A stretch of DNA of 48,262 bases from Candidatus Roizmanbacteria bacterium RIFCSPHIGHO2_02_FULL_37_13b. GTDB taxonomy: Bacteria; Patescibacteriota; Microgenomatia; UBA1406; HO2-37-13b. Of this stretch, positions 36,760-45,208 are shown one piece after another (the stretch's first letter is position 1; each line of letters begins with the position of its first letter). The position numbers and the translations under genes were made by a program. The notes under the pieces are model-generated. The model was given only the letters and a program-made list of their open reading frames with translations. It had not been told where the DNA came from and did no database searches. The stretch is taken from the NCBI GenBank assembly GCA_001789395.1, contig MFZK01000022.1, positions 81,152 through 129,413 of the forward strand, read 5' to 3'.

Positions 36760-37842
36760 CTATACTCCAACTTTGAAATCGACTACGTCACCATCTTTCA
36801 TCTCATAATCTTTTCCGGCTAAAGTGACTTTGCCACTGTCGCGACACGCTTGCCAACCACTAAGTTCGACAAAAAGAGGAAAGGGGACTACTTCAGCTTT
36901 GATGAAGTGCTTTTCAAAATCAGTGTGGATTACTCCGGCAGCTTGAGGAGCTAAAGTTCCTTTTGAAATTGTCCATGCCCGGGCTTCCAATTCGCCTCCG
37001 GTTAAAAAAGAGATAAGACCTAAAGTCTCATAGGCATTTTTTATCAGTCTGTTAAGCCCCGACTCGTTTAGACCGTATTGTTTAAGATATTCTTTTTGGT
37101 CATCCTCAGATAAAGTCACGATTTCTGATTCGAGTTTAGCACTCATGGTTAAAGTAGGTTGAAATTGGTTGTAATTAGTTGAAATTAGTTTTTCTGTCGA
37201 TGTCTTATTTTCCAGTTGCCCTTCAGACAAATTGAAAACATAAATCACCGGTTTGAAAGTCAGCAGATTTAATTGTTTGATATCATCCTTTTCAACGTCG
37301 GAAAGCGAGACTTGGCGGGCAGGGATACCGGTATTTATTTTTTCTTTAAGTTTAAGGACAGTCTGATAGAAGAATTTTTCCTCTTTGGAAGCCAGACCTC
37401 TGGGCTCCTTCTGTCTTTCTAAAGTAGAAAGATCGGCTAATATCAATTCCGTCTCAATAGTTTCTATATCTTTTTTTGGATCAATGGTTGATGATACGTG
37501 AACCACTTCCTTATCTTCAAAAAGCCTGACGACATGGACAATGACACTGACTTCTTTGATATGGCTCAAGAATTGATTTCCAAGTCCTTCTCCTTTGGAA
37601 GCGCCAGAAACGAGTCCGGCTATGTCATAAAATTCAACTGCTGCCGGCACGATTTTTTGAGTGTTGACGATTTTCGCTAAGACCGGAAGCCGTTCATCCG
37701 GGACTTCGACGATGCCGACATTTGGCTCGATAGTACAAAATGGGTAATTAGCCACATTGGCGACTTGTTTTTTTAACAGTGCATTAAAAAGCGTGCTTTT
37801 TCCAACGTTAGGCAGGCCAACAATTCCGATACTTAAATTCAT
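36760..37842 (-). CDS. ychF: Redox-regulated ATPase/GTPase YchF (OLA1 family)
   Basis: 'MNLSIGIVGLPNVGKSTLFNALLKKQVANVANYPFCTIEPNVGIV', 'DIAGLVSGASKGEGLGNQFLSHI', C-terminal TGS domain. Confidence 0.93.
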   Translation of the reverse strand: MNLSIGIVGLPNVGKSTLFNALLKKQVANVANYPFCTIEPNVGIVEVPDERLPVLAKIVNTQKIVPAAVEFYDIAGLVSGASKGEGLGNQFLSHIKEVSVIVHVVRLFEDKEVVHVSSTIDPKKDIETIETELILADLSTLERQKEPRGLASKEEKFFYQTVLKLKEKINTGIPARQVSLSDVEKDDIKQLNLLTFKPVIYVFNLSEGQLENKTSTEKLISTNYNQFQPTLTMSAKLESEIVTLSEDDQKEYLKQYGLNESGLNRLIKNAYETLGLISFLTGGELEARAWTISKGTLAPQAAGVIHTDFEKHFIKAEVVPFPLFVELSGWQACRDSGKVTLAGKDYEMKDGDVVDFKVGV

Positions 37843-37866
37843 ATTGTTAGTGTAATCGAAATCGGT

Positions 37867-39555
37867 TTATAACAGTAGCGAGTGTAGCCCCGTATACTCG
37901 CTCTTGCGACGCGAGGACGTAGACCTCGGGAGCAAGTAAGAGTTGTAATGGGGCCAACGTTTGGTAGGCCGACGATCCCGACCGTTAGTTTTGAACTTGA
38001 CATTTTGTATCTCTTGGATAGGTAAATAGCCACGAATCCTTAATTGTCTTTGTTGACCAAGGACAGTGTTCACTACTTTTAAGATAATCCTTCGTTTGGC
38101 TTCAAAGCCTAATTCTTTAAGTTGTAACTTTGCAGCCTCACTAAACTTATAAATTTGTTCCTCATTAGGACTCACTATTATATCAGTTTTCTTAACCTCA
38201 CTTTCAATCTGTCCAACCGTTCGTTCTAATGCTGATCTTCTCAGTTTCAGATCATTCATTGCTTCCTGAAATTGTCCCATACTAATAATTTCTGCCCCAT
38301 AAGCCTTGATGTATTTTGTTTCTTCTTTTTTGAACTTTTCAACTTCCTCTTTTAGTTCTTTTATCGACTCGGTATTATCTGAAGTATTGGCTTGTTTTTG
38401 GGTCATCCATCTTTTCGCTTGTTCCATAAGGAGTTCTGGCGAACTCATAAGATTTACGATACCATCCCATGTCAATTTATCCGCAATTCGAGCATTCACT
38501 CCTTTTTCATGGCAACTTGAGGGCAGAGGATAGCTGTAAACTCTATCAGTGCATCGATAATATAAGTGCTTACCTCGCTGTGGACCTTCGCCAGCCCTTT
38601 TTCTCCCACAAGTACAATAAATTACGTTTGCCAATAAATATTCGTTTTTTTTGTTTCTAACGCATGTCTCAAAATTAGTTTTTAGCTGCTTTCTAGCTTT
38701 ATCAAATAATTCCTTCTGGATAATCGCAGTAACAGGAATTTGGACCCAATCTGCTTCTGGTTTCCACCTCCTACTTGTCTTTTTGACTCTTTTATATTTT
38801 TCTTGTTTCAAAGGATTATCTGGAACAACTGCAACAGAGCGATTATAGTGGGCAATTCCAATGTACGTTTCATTTCGAAACAGCGTGGTGAGTGTACTTG
38901 TGTTCCACACACCTCTTTTGCTTTTTCGTGGAGGGATATCTAGCTCCTGGAGCCTTTTTATAACCTTTCTAACTGTTAATCCTTCATTTGCTACCCATTC
39001 AAAAATCATTTGTACAACCACCGCTTCCTTTTTGTTAATTTTATAGTAACCTTGTGTATCTCCTTGTTTTGGAATGTAGTCATATCCATAGGGAGCCTGA
39101 CTGGTCACAACGTTGCCATCTCTGGCCTTTCGGAGTTTTCCTAATCTAAATCGTTCTGAAATCCGAGCTCTTTCGTATTCAGCAAAAAGACCTTTTACAC
39201 CATACAAAAGCTTATCGGAATCATCTTTGGCTGGAGGAGTGGTGACATACAAAACTTGTATGCCTAATTCACTAAGTTCATCTGTAACCAATTCCTGATA
39301 CGAATATTTTCGTGCTAAGCGGTCAGGGTCATAAATCAAAACAGCCTCCCATAGCTTTTTTCTTGCATCAAGTCGAAGTTCGTCTAAATGTGGTCGTGCT
39401 AAAATAGTTCCACTCCAACCTTCATCTCGATATTCCTTAACTATCGTGTGTCCATTTTTAGAAGCCCAGTCATTCACGGCCATTATTTGAGTTTCAATGG
39501 TTTCCTCATCTTCCTGTCTTTTGGTGGAAACGCGTGCGTAAGTTGCGATTAACAT
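37867..39555 (-). CDS. Large serine recombinase (resolvase/invertase N-terminus, recombinase and zinc-ribbon domains)
   Basis: 'YARVSTKRQEDEETIETQ', 'DEGWSGTILARPHLDELRLDA', 'YDPDRLARK', 'ANVIYCTCGRKRAGEG', coiled-coil tail. Confidence 0.92.
   Translation of the reverse strand: MLIATYARVSTKRQEDEETIETQIMAVNDWASKNGHTIVKEYRDEGWSGTILARPHLDELRLDARKKLWEAVLIYDPDRLARKYSYQELVTDELSELGIQVLYVTTPPAKDDSDKLLYGVKGLFAEYERARISERFRLGKLRKARDGNVVTSQAPYGYDYIPKQGDTQGYYKINKKEAVVVQMIFEWVANEGLTVRKVIKRLQELDIPPRKSKRGVWNTSTLTTLFRNETYIGIAHYNRSVAVVPDNPLKQEKYKRVKKTSRRWKPEADWVQIPVTAIIQKELFDKARKQLKTNFETCVRNKKNEYLLANVIYCTCGRKRAGEGPQRGKHLYYRCTDRVYSYPLPSSCHEKGVNARIADKLTWDGIVNLMSSPELLMEQAKRWMTQKQANTSDNTESIKELKEEVEKFKKEETKYIKAYGAEIISMGQFQEAMNDLKLRRSALERTVGQIESEVKKTDIIVSPNEEQIYKFSEAAKLQLKELGFEAKRRIILKVVNTVLGQQRQLRIRGYLPIQEIQNVKFKTNGRDRRPTKRWPHYNSYLLPRSTSSRRKSEYTGLHSLLL
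37954..38003 (-). pseudogene. Second ychF 5' end fragment (MSSSKLTVGIVGLPNVG) overlapping the recombinase 3' end out of frame
   Basis: 28-nt alignment to the intact ychF start (37802-37829) with differences at synonymous positions. Confidence 0.7.
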
Positions 39556-39557
39556 GA

Positions 39558-39740
39558 TTATTTGTTATCAGTTTTAACTTTTCTTTCTTCCAGAAATTTC
39601 GTCAAATCAGACCTACTTATACGATATGATTTGCTAAGTTTCACAGCGGGTAACTCTTTTCTGGTAATCCATCTTCTAACAGTGATTGGTAGCATACCGA
39701 GCATCTTTGCAACCTGATTAGTTGAGTAATATTCTTCCAT
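39558..39740 (-). CDS. MerR/HTH_17-type excisionase-like DNA-binding protein
   Basis: 'YYSTNQVAKMLGMLPITVRRWITRKELPAVKLSKSYRISRSDLTKFLEE'. Confidence 0.85.
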   Translation of the reverse strand: MEEYYSTNQVAKMLGMLPITVRRWITRKELPAVKLSKSYRISRSDLTKFLEERKVKTDNK

Positions 39741-39797
39741 ATTTATAACTATATATTACTTAATGATACTTTGCAATACTTAAAATGTAAATACTAA

Positions 39798-41876
39798 CTA
39801 TTTATCAAATAGTTGTCCATCATTAACTTTTTCTATGTGGGGCGGAGTTTCTGTCCCACGACTATAGGCGGACATATACTCCGCAGGGTCTAGTAAAACA
39901 AAATCCTTAAACTCCACCTTCAATTTATAATCAGCAGCTATACTCCCTTCCCCGCGTGTTTTATCAAGCACTTTAAGCGCGCACAATTCATCTAAAAGCC
40001 TTCGTCCCGTCTTTGCTGACTTTTCAGAATAGTCTGAAAGCTGTTTGGCAGTAATGTTCCCCTCACTATTTTTTATAGCTCTTAAAGCTTGTGAACGGTC
40101 GGCGGGCATAGAAGAAATAACAACTTCCTTTATAATCTCTAACTCTTCAACGCCAACTTCGTCTTTTCCTACTACTATGGCTAGATATTTTGATAGTTCA
40201 ATAAGTTGTTGAATTGCTCGCCAAGGTTCTTCAGTTTGTACATCTAAAGTCTCGAAATATTTAACATCTTCCCCATCCTCGTTCTTGAAAGTGGCAGATT
40301 GTAGTATTACTATTCCACGACAATTTGACATCAGTATTGCTGCCGTTCTTAAATATGCCTGTACTTCTTTTTTAAACGATTTTATAGAAACAGACTGTTG
40401 AGTTAATTGATTCAAGTATGATGAAACATATAGTCTTGCTTCTTTTTCTAGTATTGATCTATCGGCATTAGCAAAAATAAGATTGAAATTAGATTCAACA
40501 TCATGGAAGGGAGTTGGCGGCAATGTATAGCAAAGGAAGCGTGGTCCCACCATATTCATGTATTGGGTATGTTTGTTCAGGGTTGATGGAGTAATACATC
40601 CAAGTTGGGCAAAGGCACTTTTATAGCTAACATTTCCTCGTCGAGAGCTAAACTTAGTAAATTCTCGATCGTATATCCCAACAAGATCACCTAAAAGCTT
40701 TTTTGTCATTTTTTCGTCGAGTGAGAATATGGCAGTCCAGTCTTTAATCACGAGGCATTTTTTATTTAGCAATGGTAATAAATCATATACTTTATTGGAA
40801 CGACTTGCCCTTTCACCTGAAATAAAGGCATTTTGAGTCAGATTATCAAGATAATAGGTGCAATCAGCGTCTTTAATAAGCCTAACAAGGTCAGTCTTCC
40901 CAGATGACGGGACTCCCACTAAAAGTAACCAGAGCATAATGGAATTCTTGAAATTGCAGGATAAACTAACGGCAAGTATTATTTTTAGAGCAACTTGTGA
41001 GTTTGGGAGGAATCTTAATACTTTTTCCTCAACCTCTGGGTAATTTACCCTACTTGTTAATAATTGTTTTTTTTCCTCTGGCGGAGTTTCTGTCTCGCTT
41101 GCGATGTTTTCATTTTGTAGTTCTTTTAACCTAATACTTTCGAAGATATTTCTCAGCTCATGTTCTGCAAGTGGTGGAGTATTTTTATCATTCCATGCAA
41201 GGATCAAAGGCCATGCTACGGCCTCCCATTCGTTTTTTTTGAGGCTATTAAACAATTTGCCTATTACAGATGCTGCGCTATTATTCCGTTGACCTTCACT
41301 AACTCCCTGCAAAATACTTTTATTCAATGAGCCAGTATTACTAGAAGTTTGTTTCTTTGATTGCTTTATCCAGCTTTTTACAAAATCAGGTATGGGGAGC
41401 GGCGCTGTATTTTCTGGGCTTTGTATCCATTCGTAGTAATTGCCTGATTGATGAAGCGATGGTGGGACCACAACATAACCGCCTTCTGACCTGATGTCTA
41501 TCCCTGGTTTTAATCCAGCACCATTTTTAATACCCTTTTCGTACTTGAAGTAATAGTGATAACCTCCGCCACCTGTTTTAACAGCGATCGTTTTAAGATT
41601 GCGAAATGATTTATCTGTTCCATTGTGTCGAGGATCAATGTCAATGATAGTTAGGTCAGATATTGCCCCAGTCACAACGCCTATATTAGCATTTGGGTCT
41701 ATGGCAAACCACTGTTCTATTTCTTTAGGCGTCGGTTTTATTTTTTGATAAGGTTTCCATGCAATAAGCGGTCTCTTATCCGATCCGATAGGAATAATAG
41801 ACCAACCATATCGCTCAAGCAAATTAAGTGCTTGTTCCGACAGACTATTTGTGCTATTATTACTTTGATTATTCAT
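39798..41876 (-). CDS. Prim-Pol domain primase with P-loop helicase-like domain (mobile element replication)
   Basis: 'YGWSIIPIGSDKRPLIAWKPYQ', 'NIGVVTGAISDLTIIDIDPRH', 'GGGGYHYYFKY', 'DIRSEGGYVVVPPS', P-loop 'LVGVPSSGKTDL'. Start taken at MNNQ. Confidence 0.85.
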   Translation of the reverse strand: MNNQSNNSTNSLSEQALNLLERYGWSIIPIGSDKRPLIAWKPYQKIKPTPKEIEQWFAIDPNANIGVVTGAISDLTIIDIDPRHNGTDKSFRNLKTIAVKTGGGGYHYYFKYEKGIKNGAGLKPGIDIRSEGGYVVVPPSLHQSGNYYEWIQSPENTAPLPIPDFVKSWIKQSKKQTSSNTGSLNKSILQGVSEGQRNNSAASVIGKLFNSLKKNEWEAVAWPLILAWNDKNTPPLAEHELRNIFESIRLKELQNENIASETETPPEEKKQLLTSRVNYPEVEEKVLRFLPNSQVALKIILAVSLSCNFKNSIMLWLLLVGVPSSGKTDLVRLIKDADCTYYLDNLTQNAFISGERASRSNKVYDLLPLLNKKCLVIKDWTAIFSLDEKMTKKLLGDLVGIYDREFTKFSSRRGNVSYKSAFAQLGCITPSTLNKHTQYMNMVGPRFLCYTLPPTPFHDVESNFNLIFANADRSILEKEARLYVSSYLNQLTQQSVSIKSFKKEVQAYLRTAAILMSNCRGIVILQSATFKNEDGEDVKYFETLDVQTEEPWRAIQQLIELSKYLAIVVGKDEVGVEELEIIKEVVISSMPADRSQALRAIKNSEGNITAKQLSDYSEKSAKTGRRLLDELCALKVLDKTRGEGSIAADYKLKVEFKDFVLLDPAEYMSAYSRGTETPPHIEKVNDGQLFDK

Positions 41877-41983
41877 ATTTTTAATCCTCGTTCCCAGACA
41901 CATTCTGTAAAATGCATCTGGTAGATGAGAGCTAAAAGAAAGTCTGAATACTTTCAAACATAATAATTTCCACACGATTTAAG

Positions 41984-42553
41984 TTAAAAGGGTATTTCAT
42001 CGGGTGGGAAATCATTATTTAATAGCTTGTTTTCAAACTCCTTCACAAATTCTTTTTTTCGAGCCATCTCTATATTTGGCCACTCTGAAAAAACAAAAGT
42101 TAAACGTATCTCATCACCTTCGTGAAGTCTAGTTAGGGCTTCTTCAATCTCTGCTAATTGGTTATGGTGATAGAAATTATGTCTCCCAACTGCTTTTCGG
42201 ACACTTTTACTACTCATTTCTTCTTCGAGCTTTTCTATCAACTTCCTAACCCTGTTCAGAGCGAGTTTTACTTTGGTTGAGTATTCGATTCCGTAAAATG
42301 CGTACTCATCTTCCATCATTTCTTTCTCTGCCTCATCGAACAGAGAAAACCATATTTTGTCGGGAACAGAAGTCGATGTTGACAACATCGCTTGATGTTG
42401 TTTTGGTTTATGGAAGTCAATCTTAAATTCGAAAAGGAACTTGTTTCCTTCTCGACTACCCCTCTCATGTATTGCTGGATAAAGCTCGATTGCCTTAGTC
42501 ACAGAAGTTGTTATAGAGAACTTAGCTGACATATCGTCGTTCATGTTTTTCAC
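41984..42553 (-). CDS. Hypothetical protein of mobile element
   Basis: ORF in same-strand cluster. Confidence 0.6.
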   Translation of the reverse strand: MKNMNDDMSAKFSITTSVTKAIELYPAIHERGSREGNKFLFEFKIDFHKPKQHQAMLSTSTSVPDKIWFSLFDEAEKEMMEDEYAFYGIEYSTKVKLALNRVRKLIEKLEEEMSSKSVRKAVGRHNFYHHNQLAEIEEALTRLHEGDEIRLTFVFSEWPNIEMARKKEFVKEFENKLLNNDFPPDEIPF

Positions 42554-42743
42554 CTCCTTTCAGTGACTGATTTGTAAATATTAACGGCGCTTCCTGATTG
42601 TGCTTTTGAATGCTTAAAAATTTAAGTGTTTCTTCAAAAAGAATGTCAAAAGCATCATCTACTCTTTTTTCAGATTCTTCAGGAGTTGCTTTTGCCTGCT
42701 CAAAAAACAGCACCATTTCTTTGGAGGCTCTTTGTTTACCCAT
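42522..42743 (-). CDS. Hypothetical protein of mobile element
   Basis: Short ORF overlapping neighbours in a tightly packed cluster. Confidence 0.5.
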   Translation of the reverse strand: MGKQRASKEMVLFFEQAKATPEESEKRVDDAFDILFEETLKFLSIQKHNQEAPLIFTNQSLKGGEKHERRYVS

Positions 42744-43017
42744 TTTTATGCCCTCCTGAAAAAATCAAATCTCTAAGGTCATTTAGTCTTGCAAAGAGTT
42801 CGCGGGGGTTTACGGAAGCGGTACCAGCAAAATAACTTTCAACTAACTGTTCTGCCTTGCTTTTTGGGGTGAATATAAAAAAGACTTCGCTATTTTCTTT
42901 TGTAGTATCAACTAACTGAAGCCCGGTAGCATAAAGGTATGCAGCTATATTTAGAATTTTTGTCCTATATGAATCGTTTATCATAATATCTAATCGATTT
43001 AATCTGAAAAATTGCAA
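42736..43017 (-). CDS. Hypothetical protein of mobile element
   Basis: Short ORF in same-strand cluster. Confidence 0.5.
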   Translation of the reverse strand: MQFFRLNRLDIMINDSYRTKILNIAAYLYATGLQLVDTTKENSEVFFIFTPKSKAEQLVESYFAGTASVNPRELFARLNDLRDLIFSGGHKNG

Positions 43018-43149
43018 TACACGGTAAGTCTACGATGAGTTTAGGCTGATAGCAAAGGCGCTCAATGTATTATTGAGGCTAGTTTCAATACATAAAATGA
43101 AAAAAAATGTATCGAAGGAGTATAAGGATAGGAAATAGAAGTGTACTTA

Positions 43150-43878
43150 TTACTTTAACTTTATCAATTCGCAGAAATCGCCTTTCTTAGCTCTCATCTT
43201 AATTGTAAAATTATTTCTTACTAAAAACTTTCTTAATGTTCGTATACAATTTCCTAGAGCTTTTAGATATTGTTTCTTTCGCTTCTCGTAATCCTTTAAG
43301 TTTTTAATGTTAGGGTAAATAATTCTCACTAATGCGTAATTTTTTACTGACTTATCATGGATAATTCTTTTTCCAATATCGAGTACATTTTTATATCTCT
43401 TAGTAAGGGGCACCTCTGCTAATAGTTGCTCTGCCGTAATATTAAAACCATTTTTTGAGCTGTTACTCTCAAACAATTCGATGATTCTTTCCTGATTTCT
43501 TCTAATAGCAATCAACTCTTCAATATTATTTCCTTGGACAGGTACATAGGATATGGACGGTAACTGGACTTGCCAGAATTGATTCTCATGAATCTTGGAG
43601 ATTGAAGCAGGTACTCCGTGCGAATTTATCAAGTTTATTATTTTTCGAGAATTTTCCTTGATTTCTGGAATTAGATTCTTGAATTGAACTGCTGATTGCT
43701 GTAAAGACTTAAATCCTTCTTGAATTTGATGAAGTTCATTTTGAGAGGGGATGAACCTTCTATAGATATCAAGTAAGTCTTTGCTAAATTTTTGAACTTC
43801 TGGATCATTAGGGTTTTTCCTTGCTCTTTCTTGAAATTCTCCAATCGTTAACTTTTTCGGTGAGACTTTATCTTTCAT
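43150..43878 (-). CDS. Hypothetical protein
   Basis: 242-aa ORF with helical/charged composition. Confidence 0.6.
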   Translation of the reverse strand: MKDKVSPKKLTIGEFQERARKNPNDPEVQKFSKDLLDIYRRFIPSQNELHQIQEGFKSLQQSAVQFKNLIPEIKENSRKIINLINSHGVPASISKIHENQFWQVQLPSISYVPVQGNNIEELIAIRRNQERIIELFESNSSKNGFNITAEQLLAEVPLTKRYKNVLDIGKRIIHDKSVKNYALVRIIYPNIKNLKDYEKRKKQYLKALGNCIRTLRKFLVRNNFTIKMRAKKGDFCELIKLK

Positions 43879-43943
43879 AATCTATGTCAATCAATAAATC
43901 TGCCTAATTATACCTAAAAAGAGCACTATCCCAAGCAGTTTTA

Positions 43944-44174
43944 TTAAAAAGGAAGTAAATCGCGGGTTTTGATTTTCAAAGTGGATGCTATCTTTTGAAG
44001 TGTTTTTAAGCTAATCCTACGTTTGCCAGTTTCAACAAGCCCAATATGTGTTGTACTAACATTAACTCTTTCAGCTAACTGCTCTTGGGTAAGTTCTGCT
44101 TTTTTCCTCATTCTTTTTATTCGTTTCCCCAAAGCGATGTCTTTCTTGGTTATTTTTACTTGACTCATACACAA
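43944..44174 (-). CDS. Xre-family HTH regulator
   Basis: 'LGKRIKRMRKKAELTQEQLAERVNVSTTHIGLVETGKRRISLKTLQKIASTL'. Confidence 0.88.
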   Translation of the reverse strand: MCMSQVKITKKDIALGKRIKRMRKKAELTQEQLAERVNVSTTHIGLVETGKRRISLKTLQKIASTLKIKTRDLLPF

Positions 44175-44271
44175 CCAAACCTATCAGAGTGGCGTTAATT
44201 TTTGTATAACGCAAAAGGAAAGATTTTGTAGCTAAAACTATTGCATTTTTACTACCTGTCAGTTATGATGT

Positions 44272-45198
44272 TTGTGGTCACAAAATATTATGGAGAGTTC
44301 TCAAAAGTGGTATCACACAAATATAGGAATCGCTACCCTGCTTGTTTTATTCTTTCCCATAGGACTTTATTTAATGTGGAAACATGCTCACTGGGACAAT
44401 CGATTGAAGTATGGCATAACAGGATTTTGGACAATATTTATACTTCTTGGACTAGTTTCTGGTGGCTCTGATTCAAAAAATGACCAAAAGGTAACTTCTA
44501 CTCAAAATGTTACTATAACTTCACCCATAGAACCATCAATAGTACCTACGTTACAGACAATTGTCACAACGTCTCAATCAACCCACAATGGTGTATTTGC
44601 CCGCGTTGTGAAAGTTGTTGATGGTGACACGATTAAACTTGATACTGGTGAAGTAGTGAGGTATATAGGCATAGATACTCCAGAAAGTGTTGATCCGAGA
44701 AAGCCTGTGCAATGTTATGCAAAAGAAGCCTCTGCTAAAAACAAGGAATTAGTTGAAGGTAAAACAGTAGAACTGGAAAAGGATATTTCTGAAACAGATA
44801 AATATAGGCGATTACTTCGGTATATCTGGGTAGGTAATACCCTTATTAACGAATATTTGGTAAGGGAAGGCTATGCCCATGCAAGTTCATATCCACCAGA
44901 CATTAAGTATCAAGATCGCTTTACCCAAGCTCAACAGTTAGCTAGACAAGAACAAAAAGGTTTATGGGGTGTAACGTGCGCTACAAACCCCACTATTGCC
45001 CCTACGACAGGTGTTAAACAGCAAACCATTACCAATACTAACCAGAATCAAAAAAACACAGGAGGATATACCTGTGATTGTAGTAAAACCTGTCCTAGCA
45101 TGTCATGTGATGAAGCTCAATTTCAGCTTAAAAGCTGCGGGTGTACGGCACGGGATAACGATGGGGATGGAGTAGCGTGCGATGTGCAATGTGGCTAA
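44272..45198 (+). CDS. Membrane-anchored thermonuclease (SNase-like) with C-terminal Excalibur-like domain
   Basis: 'VVKVVDGDTIKLDTGEVVRYIGIDTPES', 'YRRLLRYIWVGNTLINEYLVREGYAHA', C-terminal 'DNDGDGVACD'; N-terminal TM helices. Confidence 0.85.
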   Translation: MWSQNIMESSQKWYHTNIGIATLLVLFFPIGLYLMWKHAHWDNRLKYGITGFWTIFILLGLVSGGSDSKNDQKVTSTQNVTITSPIEPSIVPTLQTIVTTSQSTHNGVFARVVKVVDGDTIKLDTGEVVRYIGIDTPESVDPRKPVQCYAKEASAKNKELVEGKTVELEKDISETDKYRRLLRYIWVGNTLINEYLVREGYAHASSYPPDIKYQDRFTQAQQLARQEQKGLWGVTCATNPTIAPTTGVKQQTITNTNQNQKNTGGYTCDCSKTCPSMSCDEAQFQLKSCGCTARDNDGDGVACDVQCG

Positions 45199-45208
45199 AA
45201 TGCTATGA

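Noticed and set aside
37839-38033. 64-aa ORF MAIYLSKRYKMSSSKLTVGIVGLPNVGPITTL...
   Set aside because: Not treated as a functional gene; only the first ~17 residues from MSSSK match YchF and the rest reads through intergenic hairpins. Recorded as a fragment.
38306-39298. Several plus-strand ORFs inside the serine recombinase locus
   Set aside because: Antisense shadows; no plausible domains.
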